Shown: one piece after another, positions 18,457 to 27,673 of the stretch
Position numbering within the stretch: the stretch's first letter is position 1
Layout of the letters: each line of letters starts with the position of its first letter
NCBI RefSeq assembly: GCF_001482305.1
Contig: NZ_LOHP01000053.1
Coordinates: 30,115-94,114, forward strand
Source of the DNA: Leucobacter sp. G161
GTDB lineage: Bacteria > Actinomycetota > Actinomycetes > Actinomycetales > Microbacteriaceae
Length of the DNA: 64,000 nucleotides
Reading direction: 5' to 3'
The notes under the pieces: generated by a model
Told to the model about the DNA's origin: nothing
Seen by the model: the letters and a program-made list of their open reading frames with translations, nothing else
Databases searched by the model: none
Made by a program: the position numbers and the translations under genes

Positions 18457-19782
18457 ATGGGCGAGCACACTGAGGTAACGCAACTGCGGGCACGGCTCGG
18501 CGCGCTCGAGCGTGAGAACAGCACGTTGCGACAGCGGCGGTCTGGGGGTGCGCGGGCTCGGTCGCTCCTCGCAGTGGTCTTGCTCGTGCTGTGTGCGCTG
18601 CTGGCACCTGTCGCGGTCGTCGGCACGTGGGTGCGTGCCGAACTCGTCGATACCGACCGCTTCGTATCTGGCCTTGCTCCTCTCGCGGAGAAGCCGGAGA
18701 TTCAGGCCTTCATCGCGGGCGAGGTCGTGAGCGCGGTCGAGGACAGCCTCGATATCGAAGCGGTGGTTCACGACGCTGTCACCGGGTTGAGCGCGCTCGA
18801 CCTGCCGCCTCAGGCCGCGCTCGCCTTCGGCATGCTCGAGGGGCCGGCTGTCCACGGAATTCACTCGATCCTCAGCAGTACCGTTGAGCGCATGGTGGAG
18901 TCTCCGCAGTTCGCCCGCATCTGGGAGACAGCGCTCCGGGAGACGCACGCCCGCGCGATCGCGGTGATCCAGGGCGACCCGAATGCCGCACTGCAGCTCG
19001 CGGCCGATGGCACCCTCTCGATCGAAATCGGCAGTGTCATCGCCGAGGCCAAGGACCTGTTGGTGGCGCAGGGCGTTGGGCTCGCCGCGCACATCCCTGA
19101 GGTCGATCGGTCCATCCCACTCGTGTCTTCGGAGTCCCTGACCGCAGTTCGAACGGGCTATGGCTTTGCAACGGCCGTCGGCTACTGGCTGCCCTGGGTC
19201 GTCCTCGGGCTGCTCGTCGCCGGGGTCGGGCTCGCGCGAAACCGAACCCGTGCAGCGCTCGGTGCCGGGCTCGGGCTTGCGGCATCGTTTGTGCTGCTGC
19301 TCGCCGGTATCGGTACGGGAAAGCTCTTTTTCCTCGCCGCCATGAGCCCGGCGTTCATGCCAACATCCACAGCCGAAACGCTGTTCGTGCAGGTGACTCT
19401 GAATATGCACGCGATCCTCGTGGCCCTTATCGTGCTGTGCGTGCTGATCGCGGTCGCAGCGTGGCTGTTCGGTGGAACTCGACAGGCTCGCGCCATCCGG
19501 GGCGCCGCGAACCGCGGATTCGACCGGATGCGTAACGGACTTGATCGACTACACCTCAGCACGGGAGCCTTTGGCACGTGGGTGGACAGGCTACGCCCGG
19601 CGATCTGGGCGATCGCCGTCGCAGGCACGGTGCTCACGATCTTTCTCAACCGGCCGGTCTCGCTCGGGATGGTATTCGGTGCCCTCGCCGGCTTGCTTGC
19701 CCTCGTGCTCGCGGTGGAGCTATTGCGCAGGCCAACGGCGCTTGCAGCGCAGAATCCTGGAGCTGCGCAACAAATCTCTTGA
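18457..19782 (+). CDS. Conserved integral membrane protein, function unknown
   Basis: This 441-residue protein starts with a short coiled-coil stretch (QLRARLGALERENSTLRQRR), then a transmembrane helix at about 34-57 and an extracytoplasmic domain (about 58-235, AELVDTDRFVSGLAPLAEKPEIQ). Four more helices follow, near 240-257, 263-288, 311-333 and the C-terminal pair around 379-420. The start of the outer domain (TDRFVxxLAPLAxxPEIQ) is a pattern I associate with a common actinobacterial membrane-protein family of unknown role. It is divergent from the kdp operon; the 227-base gap holds the promoters of both and no other gene that I can see. Confidence 0.7.
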   Translation: MGEHTEVTQLRARLGALERENSTLRQRRSGGARARSLLAVVLLVLCALLAPVAVVGTWVRAELVDTDRFVSGLAPLAEKPEIQAFIAGEVVSAVEDSLDIEAVVHDAVTGLSALDLPPQAALAFGMLEGPAVHGIHSILSSTVERMVESPQFARIWETALRETHARAIAVIQGDPNAALQLAADGTLSIEIGSVIAEAKDLLVAQGVGLAAHIPEVDRSIPLVSSESLTAVRTGYGFATAVGYWLPWVVLGLLVAGVGLARNRTRAALGAGLGLAASFVLLLAGIGTGKLFFLAAMSPAFMPTSTAETLFVQVTLNMHAILVALIVLCVLIAVAAWLFGGTRQARAIRGAANRGFDRMRNGLDRLHLSTGAFGTWVDRLRPAIWAIAVAGTVLTIFLNRPVSLGMVFGALAGLLALVLAVELLRRPTALAAQNPGAAQQIS

Positions 19783-19904
19783 CGTTGCATGAGCGCGTCC
19801 CCCATGCTGGGAGTACCCAAAGCCCGTCTTGTGCTCGCCCCTAGCGAGGAGCGAGTCGGAAGGGTCACAACCGCTCACCGCGACGATGCGAAGGGAATAC
19901 GCAC

Positions 19905-21071
19905 ATGGAACGCGATATTTACGAAGAGATCCACGACGATTTTCGCGAGCTGGTGAAGGAATTCATCAAGCGCTACGTCACCCAGGAAAAGATGGAGCAG
20001 TGGGAAGCAGACGGCGAGGTTGATCGCGCCACGATGCTTGCCGCAGCTGAACAGGGCCTCGTCGGTCTCTCCGTTCCCGAGGAGTTCGGCGGCGCCGGCA
20101 TGCTCGAGGACTACCGCTTCCGCTCCATCGTCAACGAGGAGCTCATCAAGTCGGGCACCGGCGCATCGCTCGCGGGCGCTGCTGGCATCCAGGACGACCT
20201 TGCCGTCCCGTACCTCGCACGCTTCGGCACCGACGAGCAGAAGAAGAAGTGGTTGCCGAAGATGGCTACCTGCGAGGTGCTCGGCGCGCTCGCAATGACC
20301 GAGCCAGGCACCGGCAGTGACCTGCGCGGCGTCACCACGACGGCGAAGAAGACCGAGGGCGGCTACATCGTCAACGGCGCAAAGACCTTCATCTCGAGCG
20401 GCAAGACGGCCGACATGGTCGTCACGTTCGTGAAGACCGGCGAGGGCAACCGCCCCGACGCCTTCAGCCTGATCATCATCGAGTCGGGCATGGAAGGCTT
20501 CGACCACGGACGCAAGCTCAACAAGATGGGCGCGCACGGCCACGACACCGCCGAGCTCAGCTTCGTCGACGTGTTCGTTCCCGATGAGAACCTCATCGGT
20601 GGGGTCGAGGGGCACGGCTTCGTGCAGCTCATGGAGAACCTGCCGCTCGAGCGCCTCTCGATCGGCGTCGTCGCGGCCGCGATCTCGGAGGCAGCACTCG
20701 GGTGGACGCTCGAGTACACGAAGAGCCGCGAGGCATTCGGGCAGCCGGTCGCTGACTTCCAAAACACTCGCTTCAGGCTCGCGGAGATGGCGACCACCGT
20801 CGACGTCATGTGGGCGTTCGTCGATCGCGCGATGCGGCTCTTCCAGAAGGGCGAGCTGAGCGCAGACGAGGCAGCCAAGGTGAAGTTCTGGTGCACCGAG
20901 CGCGAGTGGGAGATCCTCGATCAGGGTGTCCAGCTTCACGGTGGCTACGGCTACATCACCGAGTACCCGATTACGCGCGCCTTCCTTGACGCACGCGTAC
21001 ACCGCATTTACGGCGGCACCAACGAGGTCATGCGCGAGATCGTCGCCCGCGCGGTCATCGGCCGTAAGTGA
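19905..21071 (+). CDS. Acyl-CoA dehydrogenase
   Basis: This 388-residue flavoprotein catalyses alpha,beta-dehydrogenation of an acyl-CoA. Signature 1 is ALAMTEPGTGSDL and signature 2 includes QLHGGYGYITEYPITRAF. The segment RIYGGTNEVMREI has Gly where short/medium-chain enzymes carry the catalytic Glu. That is the pattern of the long-chain/isovaleryl subgroup, whose base lies in the helix matching WTLEYTKSREAFGQ. The chain length of its substrate cannot be read. It is monocistronic, with a strong terminator starting just after the stop and no electron-transfer-flavoprotein genes nearby. Confidence 0.9.
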   Translation: MERDIYEEIHDDFRELVKEFIKRYVTQEKMEQWEADGEVDRATMLAAAEQGLVGLSVPEEFGGAGMLEDYRFRSIVNEELIKSGTGASLAGAAGIQDDLAVPYLARFGTDEQKKKWLPKMATCEVLGALAMTEPGTGSDLRGVTTTAKKTEGGYIVNGAKTFISSGKTADMVVTFVKTGEGNRPDAFSLIIIESGMEGFDHGRKLNKMGAHGHDTAELSFVDVFVPDENLIGGVEGHGFVQLMENLPLERLSIGVVAAAISEAALGWTLEYTKSREAFGQPVADFQNTRFRLAEMATTVDVMWAFVDRAMRLFQKGELSADEAAKVKFWCTEREWEILDQGVQLHGGYGYITEYPITRAFLDARVHRIYGGTNEVMREIVARAVIGRK

Positions 21072-21073
21072 CA

Positions 21074-21104
21074 CGAGGTGGGTCCGCTGAGCGGACCCAC
21101 CTCG
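21074..21104 (+). terminator. Terminator hairpin after acyl-CoA dehydrogenase
   Basis: CGAGGTGGGTCCGCT and AGCGGACCCACCTCG form a perfect 15-base inverted repeat with one central base, starting three bases after the stop. There is no T-run. Confidence 0.7.
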
Positions 21105-21140
21105 CCCAGGGCTCACGCCTGCTCCCACTAACATGGGGGC

Positions 21141-22817
21141 ATGCGTGAGCCTTTTACTCTTTGGGAAGCGAGCATCGATGACGTGCTCGCAGCGTTCCAC
21201 TCGGGGGAGACCTCCCCGACCCAGCTCGCCGAGGAATACCTCGCGAGAATCGAAGCGCTCGATACGGGTGAATCGGGGCTGAACGCGATCGTGGTGCGCA
21301 ACCCCGACGCGCTCGCCGAGGCGGCAGAATCGGACGCGCGCTGGGCCGCTGGCACGCCGCGCGCGCTTGAGGGGATCCCCTTCACCGTGAAGGACTCGTA
21401 CATGGTGCGTGGACTCACCGTAGCCTCAGGATCGCCGGCGTTCAGCACGCTCATCGCGCAGTGGGACGCGTTCTCCGTCGCGAGGCTGCGCGAGGCCGGC
21501 GCAGTGCTGCTCGGCAAGACCAACATGCCGCCCATGGCCGACGGCGGCATGCAGCGCGGCGTCTACGGGCGCGCCGAATCGCCGTACAACCGCGACTATC
21601 TCGCGGCCGCATACGCGTCCGGATCCTCGAACGGCTCCGCCGTTGCGACCGCGGCAAATCTTGCCGCGTTCGGCATGGGGGAGGAAACCGTGTCGAGCGG
21701 CAGAAGCCCGGCCTCGAACAACGGCCTCTGCGCGTACACGCCGTCGTGGGGGATCCTATCGATTCGTGGGAACTGGCCGCTGTTCCCGGCGCGTGACGTC
21801 GTCGTGCCGCACACTCGCTCGATGCCAGACATGTTGCGGCTGCTCGACGTGCTCGTCGCCGATGATGCGATCACTCGCGGTGACTTCTGGCGTGCCCAGC
21901 AGGTGGTTACCCTGCCCCGGCCGAGCGAGCACCGCCCCGACTCGTATCTTGAGCACGCCGAGTCGGTCAGCCTCGTCGGAAAACGGTTCGCCGTGCCGAA
22001 AATGTACCTTGGACTCGACCCGAACTTCCCGATCGCGGTGCGGCCGTCAGTGCTCGCGCTGTGGGAGACATCCCGCGCCAGGCTCGAAGCTCTCGGAGCT
22101 GAGGTCGTGCCCACTGACTTCCCGCTCATTGAACGCTACGAGGGTGACCGGCCAGGCCAGGAAAACGTGGGGGCGCTCGGCGTGCTCCCCGAGGGATGGA
22201 TGGACACCGAGTTCAATCATTTCCTGGCCTTCGGCTGGGATGACTTTCTCCGCGCGAATGGTGACCCCGCGATTCCTGACCTCGCTTCAGTCGACCCTGA
22301 CACCATCTTTCCGCAACCGCCGGGTACCCTCCCCGACCGCTACGAGGAGGTCGAGGACTACGAGAACCGGTACCGGTCAGTGGTCGCGTTTGCGCGTGCC
22401 GGCATTCCTGATCCGCGGGAGCGGGAGGACTTTGCGGCAGGTCTGCGCGCGCTCGTGCGGCTCCGCGAAGAACTGTTCGAATCGTGGCTTGCCGCCGAGG
22501 GGTTCGACGGTGTCGTCTTCCCCGCGAACGCGGATGTCGGCGCCGAGAACGCGGAACGCAACGAGGCCGCAGCCGACCACGCCTGGTCAAACGGCGTGTT
22601 CTTTTCGAACGGCAACTACGCGCTCAGGCACCTCGGCATCCCATCGGTCACGGTTGCCATGGGAGTCATGGACGATATTGGCATGCCAGTCGGACTGACC
22701 TTCGCTGGCGCTGGCTACAGCGACCCCGACCTGCTCGGGTATGCGGCGGCCTTCGAAGCAGGGGCAGGGGCAGGAACGCTGCGCGTCCCGCCAGGCGTTG
22801 CCCCAGGAGCGGCCTAG
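21141..22817 (+). CDS. Amidase signature family hydrolase
   Basis: This 558-residue amidase hydrolyses a carboxamide. The Ser-cisSer-Lys triad is readable as Lys84 (GIPFTVKDS), Ser162 (ASGSSNGSAV) and Ser186 (EETVSSGRSPAS). The last motif differs from the usual TGGSIRxPA, having V-S in place of G-G, so the oxyanion region may be unusual. The C-terminal part (RHLGIPSVTVAMGVMDDIGMPVGLTFAG) is typical. The substrate is unknown. Its last four bases overlap the tail of a convergent MarR-type gene. Confidence 0.85.
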   Translation: MREPFTLWEASIDDVLAAFHSGETSPTQLAEEYLARIEALDTGESGLNAIVVRNPDALAEAAESDARWAAGTPRALEGIPFTVKDSYMVRGLTVASGSPAFSTLIAQWDAFSVARLREAGAVLLGKTNMPPMADGGMQRGVYGRAESPYNRDYLAAAYASGSSNGSAVATAANLAAFGMGEETVSSGRSPASNNGLCAYTPSWGILSIRGNWPLFPARDVVVPHTRSMPDMLRLLDVLVADDAITRGDFWRAQQVVTLPRPSEHRPDSYLEHAESVSLVGKRFAVPKMYLGLDPNFPIAVRPSVLALWETSRARLEALGAEVVPTDFPLIERYEGDRPGQENVGALGVLPEGWMDTEFNHFLAFGWDDFLRANGDPAIPDLASVDPDTIFPQPPGTLPDRYEEVEDYENRYRSVVAFARAGIPDPREREDFAAGLRALVRLREELFESWLAAEGFDGVVFPANADVGAENAERNEAAADHAWSNGVFFSNGNYALRHLGIPSVTVAMGVMDDIGMPVGLTFAGAGYSDPDLLGYAAAFEAGAGAGTLRVPPGVAPGAA

Positions 22818-23371
22818 GGCTCTTGGCTGTCGATCCCGTCGATCACTTCGGAGACCGGCTCGAAACGATCCACACTCCGGGCAAGCTTGCGGAGCAGCAC
22901 GGCGAGCCGCTCACGCTCCGGCCGGCTCATCGCGCCGAGCAGGCGCTCCTCGGCGTCGGTGAGCCGGGTCATCGCTGCATCGACGAGGGTCTGCCCGAGC
23001 GGGGTCATCTCGACGAGCACCCCGCGGCCGTCGTTGGGGTCTGTCAGCCGCCTGACGAGCTCACGCTCGACGAGCCTGTCGATGCGATTGGTCATTGTGC
23101 CGCTGGACACCATGGTCTGCTGGACGAGTACTTTCGGGCTCTGCCGGTACGGCGAACCGCTGCGGCGCAGCACCGCAAGTACGTCGAATTCCCACGAGGC
23201 CAGCCCCGAGCGTTCGAACGCGTGCGACCTGGCGCGGTCGAGGTGTTTCGCGATCCGTGAGAGGCGTGAGAACACGGTGGGGGGCGCGAAATCAAGGTCA
23301 GGGCGGGCTGCGCTCCACGACGCGATGATCCCGTCGACCTCATCGGTCGTGTCTTGCATGCGGTCGTCCAT
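22814..23371 (-). CDS. MarR family transcriptional regulator
   Basis: This is a 185-residue winged-helix repressor. The DNA-binding region is SPKVLVQQTMVSSGTMTNRIDRLVERELV (residues about 77-105), with the wing DPNDGRGVLVEMTPLG, flanked by dimerisation helices. It is convergent with the amidase with a four-base overlap. The start of this gene faces the tRNA-Gln/glmU region, so its target is not evident. Ligand unknown. Confidence 0.85.
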   Translation of the reverse strand: MDDRMQDTTDEVDGIIASWSAARPDLDFAPPTVFSRLSRIAKHLDRARSHAFERSGLASWEFDVLAVLRRSGSPYRQSPKVLVQQTMVSSGTMTNRIDRLVERELVRRLTDPNDGRGVLVEMTPLGQTLVDAAMTRLTDAEERLLGAMSRPERERLAVLLRKLARSVDRFEPVSEVIDGIDSQEP

Positions 23372-23499
23372 TCACTCATTATTGCGGGTGACACAGGCTT
23401 TTTTGCCGTGAACCCGCCGGAGTTGGCCCCGTTCGGGCGAAGAAGTACGAAAGAGGCGCTGACGTCTGGCAGACTATATCCGTGCCGGTTTCGGTGCGG

Positions 23500-23571
23500 T
23501 CCGCCTTGGTGTAATGGCAGCACGACAGCCTTTGGAGCTGTTAAGTCTAGGTTCGAATCCTAGGGGCGGAG
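23500..23571 (+). tRNA. tRNA-Gln (anticodon TTG)
   Basis: A complete cloverleaf can be drawn. The acceptor stem is TCCGCCT/GGGCGGA, the anticodon stem ACAGC/GCTGT carries loop CTTTGGA (anticodon TTG), and the T arm is CTAGG-TTCGAAT-CCTAG with discriminator G. No CCA is encoded. It lies 98 bases upstream of glmU, the enzyme whose pathway starts from glutamine-derived glucosamine. Confidence 0.95.
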
Positions 23572-23669
23572 CGACTGGGGGAGCGTTAACGCCCTCTTCA
23601 CGTCGCGCCAACCACGGCGCAGCTCCGCGAAGCGCTCACCCGCTCGCGAATAGGAAAGGGACTCCCGAC

Positions 23670-25133
23670 ATGGCAGAACGCTCACTCGCTGTTGTCATCC
23701 TGGCCGCTGGCCAGGGCACCAGAATGAAGTCGACGCTTCCGAAGGTGCTGCACCGCATCGGTGGCCGTTCTCTCATCGAGCACGTGCTCGACACCGCAGC
23801 CGCGCTCACCCCAGAGCGGATCGTGGCGGTCGTGCGACACGACCGTGATCGCGTCTCGGCTGCGATCCTCAATCATGCGCCCGACACGGTGATCGTTGAT
23901 CAGGACGAGGTACCCGGCACCGGCCGTGCGGTGGAGCTTGCGCTCGCCGCCCTGCCGACGGACTTTGACGGCTCGGTCGTGGTGCTCTCTGGCGACGCAC
24001 CGCTCGTTGACGGCCCCTCGATCGATGGGCTGCTCGACAGTCACTTCGCAGAACAGCGCGACATGACGCTGCTCTCGGCGCTGCTCGATAACCCCACGGG
24101 GCTCGGCCGGATCCTCCGCGATGCCTCCGGCGGCATGACAGGAATCGTCGAGGAAAAGGACGCAAGCGACGAGCAGCGTCTCATCACCGAGATCAACGGT
24201 GGCATCTACGTGTTCGCGTTCCGTGCACTGGCGCGCGCGCTCGCTGACATCGACACCAACAACGCGCAGGGCGAGAAGTACCTCACCGACGCGGCTTCGC
24301 GAATCCTTGCGAGCGGCGGCGGAGTGGAAGCGGTCGCAACGACTGACCCGTGGGTCGTCGCCGGCGTGAACGATCGCGCCCAGCTTGCAGATGCGGGCCG
24401 CGAACTCAATGCGCGAATCATTCGCGGGCACCAGCGCAACGGCGTCACGATCGTAGATCCCGCGACGACGTGGATCGACGCGGACGTATCTCTTGCGTCC
24501 GACGTCGAGATCCTGCCAGGCACCTTCCTGCACGGAGCGACCTCGGTCAGCACCGGGTCCGTGATCGGCCCGGATACGACGCTCACCGACTGCGAGGTGG
24601 GTGAGGGCGTCCGAGTACGACGGTCTGAGGCGACGCTTGCCGTGTTCCAGGCGGGCGCAGAGATTGGCCCATTTGCCTACATCCGTCCGGGCACCGAGCT
24701 CGGCGAGGGCGGCAAGATCGGTGCCTTTGTGGAGGCGAAGAACGCGCGCATTGGCGACGGCTCAAAGGTGCCGCACCTCAGCTACGTCGGCGATGTCACC
24801 GTCGGCGAAGGGTCGAACATCGGGGCCGGGACGATCGTCGCGAATTACGACGGCGTAAACAAACACCAAACGGTGGTGGGAGACGCTGTACGTATCGGCT
24901 CTAAGAATGTCCTCATCGCTCCGGTTACCATTGAAGATGGAACGTACACCGCGGCGGGGACGATCGTACGTAAGAACGTGCCCGCTGGCGCGCTCGCGAT
25001 GACCGTGGCTCCCCAGCGCAACCTGGAGGGCTGGGTCACCGAGAACCGCCAGGGTACGACCTCCGCAGCAGCCGCGGAGCGGGCTGCACAGCCCGCAACA
25101 GACTCACTCAACGACACACCTCACACAACGTAA
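23670..25133 (+). CDS. glmU: Bifunctional UDP-GlcNAc pyrophosphorylase / GlcN-1-P acetyltransferase
   Basis: This 487-residue GlmU makes UDP-N-acetylglucosamine for peptidoglycan. The N-terminal uridyltransferase has LAAGQGTRMKSTLPKVLH, GTGRAVELAL and LSGDAPLVDG. The C-terminal left-handed beta-helix acetyltransferase has GPFAYIRPGTELGEGGKIG, VEAKNARIGDGSKVPHLSYVG and NYDGVNKHQTVVGD. I chose the ATG with AGGAAAGG ten bases upstream; the frame is open for 52 codons more, but those overlap the tRNA-Gln gene. The C-terminal tail (about 30 residues) is Ala/Thr-rich and probably disordered. prs follows 28 bases later. Confidence 0.96.
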   Translation: MAERSLAVVILAAGQGTRMKSTLPKVLHRIGGRSLIEHVLDTAAALTPERIVAVVRHDRDRVSAAILNHAPDTVIVDQDEVPGTGRAVELALAALPTDFDGSVVVLSGDAPLVDGPSIDGLLDSHFAEQRDMTLLSALLDNPTGLGRILRDASGGMTGIVEEKDASDEQRLITEINGGIYVFAFRALARALADIDTNNAQGEKYLTDAASRILASGGGVEAVATTDPWVVAGVNDRAQLADAGRELNARIIRGHQRNGVTIVDPATTWIDADVSLASDVEILPGTFLHGATSVSTGSVIGPDTTLTDCEVGEGVRVRRSEATLAVFQAGAEIGPFAYIRPGTELGEGGKIGAFVEAKNARIGDGSKVPHLSYVGDVTVGEGSNIGAGTIVANYDGVNKHQTVVGDAVRIGSKNVLIAPVTIEDGTYTAAGTIVRKNVPAGALAMTVAPQRNLEGWVTENRQGTTSAAAAERAAQPATDSLNDTPHTT

Positions 25134-25161
25134 TTACCGAAGGGCAAGTGGGAAAGCACTG

Positions 25162-26139
25162 ATGAGCAAAATCGAGATGACCGGGCAGAAAAAGCTCGTT
25201 CTCATTACCGGACGGGCCTACCCAGAGCTCGCCGAACAGGTCGCCGCTGAGCTTGGCGCCGAACTCGTTCCCACCGATGCCCGCACCTTCGCGAACGGTG
25301 AGCTCTACGCCCGGTTCGACGAAAGCGTGCGCGGATCCGATGCGTTCGTGATCCAGTCACACACGAACCCGATCAACGAGTGGCTCATGGAGCAGCTCAT
25401 TATGGTCGATGCGCTCAAGCGCGCCTCGGCGAAGCGGATCACGGTTGTCGCGCCGTTCTACCCGTACTCGCGTCAGGACAAGAAGGGTCGCGGTCGCGAG
25501 CCCATCTCGGCACGCCTCGTCGCCGACCTGTTCAAGACCGCCGGCGCGGATCGCATCATGTCGGTCGACCTCCACGCGTCGCAGATCCAGGGCTTCTTCG
25601 ACGGCCCCGTCGACCACCTGTTCGCGATGCCGGTGCTGCTCGAGCACTTCCAGAAGACCATCAACCGTGACGACCTCGTTGTCGTGTCGCCCGACATGGG
25701 CCGCGTGCGCGTTGCCGACGTCTGGAGCGACAAGCTCGGCGCGCCGCTCGCGATCATTCACAAGCGCCGCGATCCGCTCGTGCCGAACCAGGTGAGTGTG
25801 CACGAGATCGTCGGTGACGTGAAGGACCGCTGGTGCGTCGTCGTTGACGACATGATTGACACCGGTGGCACCATCGCAAAGGCAGCTGCGGCGCTGAAGG
25901 CAAATGGCGCTCGTGGCGTCACCATCGCGTGCACGCACGCGATCTTCTCCGGCGACGCGATCAAGCACCTGTCGCAGGACTTCATCGATCAGGTTGTCGT
26001 CACCGACACGCTCCCGGTGCCCGAGGAGAAACGGTTCGAGAAGCTCACCGTGCTGCCGATCGCACCGCTGCTGGCGAAGGCGATCCACGAGGTCTTCGAA
26101 GACGGCTCCGTGACGTCACTGTTCGAGGGTGCCGCCTAA
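25162..26139 (+). CDS. prs: Ribose-phosphate pyrophosphokinase (PRPP synthetase)
   Basis: This 325-residue enzyme makes PRPP from ribose-5-phosphate and ATP for nucleotide, His and Trp synthesis. Motifs seen are the flexible loop YPYSRQDKKGRGREPISAR, DLHASQIQGFFDGPVDHL, and the PRPP-binding loop CVVVDDMIDTGGTI. It directly follows glmU, the conserved glmU-prs order of Gram-positive bacteria. A long hairpin follows the gene. Confidence 0.97.
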   Translation: MSKIEMTGQKKLVLITGRAYPELAEQVAAELGAELVPTDARTFANGELYARFDESVRGSDAFVIQSHTNPINEWLMEQLIMVDALKRASAKRITVVAPFYPYSRQDKKGRGREPISARLVADLFKTAGADRIMSVDLHASQIQGFFDGPVDHLFAMPVLLEHFQKTINRDDLVVVSPDMGRVRVADVWSDKLGAPLAIIHKRRDPLVPNQVSVHEIVGDVKDRWCVVVDDMIDTGGTIAKAAAALKANGARGVTIACTHAIFSGDAIKHLSQDFIDQVVVTDTLPVPEEKRFEKLTVLPIAPLLAKAIHEVFEDGSVTSLFEGAA

Positions 26140-26167
26140 GCACGCCTCCCTGCTGCGTCTGCAGTTC

Positions 26168-26235
26168 GATCTGGGATCCACCAAAGATATGCCCGCAATC
26201 GCGGTGTACGACATATCTTCGGTGGATCCCAGATC
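26168..26235. terminator. Long hairpin between convergent prs and hydrolase gene
   Basis: Arms of 24 bases starting GATCTGGGATCCACC and ending GGTGGATCCCAGATC match with one mismatch. The 20-base loop contains a small CCGC-AATC-GCGG stem. It starts 28 bases after the prs stop. No T-run follows on either side, so it may terminate, or protect message ends. Confidence 0.55.
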
Positions 26236-26254
26236 TATGTGTGCTGCAGGTGGA

Positions 26255-26300
26255 GGTGCAGGTGCTGGTGCAGGGTGCAGGGTGCAGGGGCTGGTGCAGG
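26255..26300. repeat. GGTGCA-type short tandem repeat
   Basis: Five exact GGTGCA units plus variants (GGTGCT, GGCGCA) follow each other at 6- to 12-base spacing, giving a strongly G-rich top strand between the prs hairpin and the stop codon of the minus-strand hydrolase. It has no open frame of note. Confidence 0.6.
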
Positions 26301-26312
26301 GCGCAGGTGCCC

Positions 26313-27449
26313 CTACTTGACGGCTGCGAGGATCTCGGTGAGGTAGGCGGCTGACCGCTCCGACCCGATGATTCCCGGCGACATCTTGTTCATCACGTAC
26401 GAGACTGTCACGCGGCGTTCGGGGAACATGAGCGCGAGGGAGCCTCCCCAGCCTCCCCAGAAACAGACGCGTTCGTCTGGAATGTACGGCAGCGTTGTTG
26501 GCTCGGGGAGCCCGAACCCGATGCCGAACCGCAGCGGCACACCAAGGACGAGGTCTACGTTGTGGGACTGCTCCTCGAAGATCAGGTCGATCGTTGGTGG
26601 CGAGAGTAGCCGGACTCCGTCGATCTCCCCGCCGCGTGAGATCACCGAGAACGTCCGGGCGAGTGCGCGGGCGTTTGTGTGGCCGTTCATTGCGCCCATG
26701 TCAGCACGTCGCCAAGCGATGGTGTTCGCGGCTGCAGCTTCGATGACGGGCCCCGTAAACGTTTTCACCCGCGGTGAATCTGGCATCGTCTGTGCCGCAC
26801 TCATGTCGATCGGTGGGGGCGGGACGATCTCCGCGACACGGTGGTCGTCTGCCGTTCCTGCGCCAATCTGCAGGTCCGTGCCGAGCGGAAGAGCGATCTC
26901 CTCGGCGACGAACTGCTTGAGTGTCTTCCCTGTGACGCGCCGCAGCACTTCTCCGAGCAGATGCCCCTGGTTCTGGGCGTGATAGCCCGACGCGGTTCCG
27001 GGCTCCCACCAGGGCGCCTGCTGAGCGAGCTTCGCGGTCGACGCCTCCCAGTCGTACATCTCAGCGATGGTCATCGGCTGCTCCCATCCCGAGACCCCGG
27101 AGGTGTGAGACATGAGGTGCCGTACCAGCACGGCTTCCTTCCCGTGCTGTGCGAACTCGGGCCAGTATGTCGCGACGGGTTCGTCGACGTCGATGAGGCC
27201 GCGGTCGACGAGCATGAGTATCGCGAGTGCCGTGATCTCCTTCGTGATTGACCAGACGTTGACGATGGTGCCGGCCTGCCACGGCCGCGTCCGGGCGGCG
27301 TCTGCGTAGCCACCCCACAGGTCAACGACGCTGTCGCCGTCGATGTCGACCGCAATGGCGGCTCCGAGTTCGTCACCCGACGCGATGTTTGCTGTGAGTA
27401 GCTCGGTGAGTCGTGTGAAGCGTGGGTCGGTGTGTCCGTTCACTGTCAT
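26313..27449 (-). CDS. Serine hydrolase of the beta-lactamase/esterase (EstB-like) family
   Basis: This 378-residue protein has the class C beta-lactamase fold motifs SITK (WSITKEITALAIL; nucleophile Ser in S-x-x-K) and YHAQNQGHLLGEVL (the Y-x-x motif). The C-terminal FCFWGGWGGSLAL-like region (RVCFWGGWGGSLALMFPE) stands where beta-lactamases have KTG. Members are mostly esterases or peptidases; the lack of a signal peptide argues for a cytoplasmic esterase. The ATG chosen has GGAGG seven bases upstream; the frame extends 33 codons further without such a site. Substrate unknown. Confidence 0.82.
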   Translation of the reverse strand: MTVNGHTDPRFTRLTELLTANIASGDELGAAIAVDIDGDSVVDLWGGYADAARTRPWQAGTIVNVWSITKEITALAILMLVDRGLIDVDEPVATYWPEFAQHGKEAVLVRHLMSHTSGVSGWEQPMTIAEMYDWEASTAKLAQQAPWWEPGTASGYHAQNQGHLLGEVLRRVTGKTLKQFVAEEIALPLGTDLQIGAGTADDHRVAEIVPPPPIDMSAAQTMPDSPRVKTFTGPVIEAAAANTIAWRRADMGAMNGHTNARALARTFSVISRGGEIDGVRLLSPPTIDLIFEEQSHNVDLVLGVPLRFGIGFGLPEPTTLPYIPDERVCFWGGWGGSLALMFPERRVTVSYVMNKMSPGIIGSERSAAYLTEILAAVK

Positions 27450-27673
27450 TCCATGTCCTCCCTCGGAAGTCGCCTTACTCGGCGACGCTGGCTCGAGCCG
27501 GGGAACACGCTGGGCGCTCAGCGGTGAAGGATAGCTGGTCCGAATCATCGTGGCCGCGGAGATATATTCCCGTTGCTCGTTGAGTAAATACTAATCTGCT
27601 GTTGCGCTGTTCGGGGGTGGGGGCCTGGGTGATCTTGAAATCAGGGCACGCGCCGAGCGCGGATTCAGTCCAG

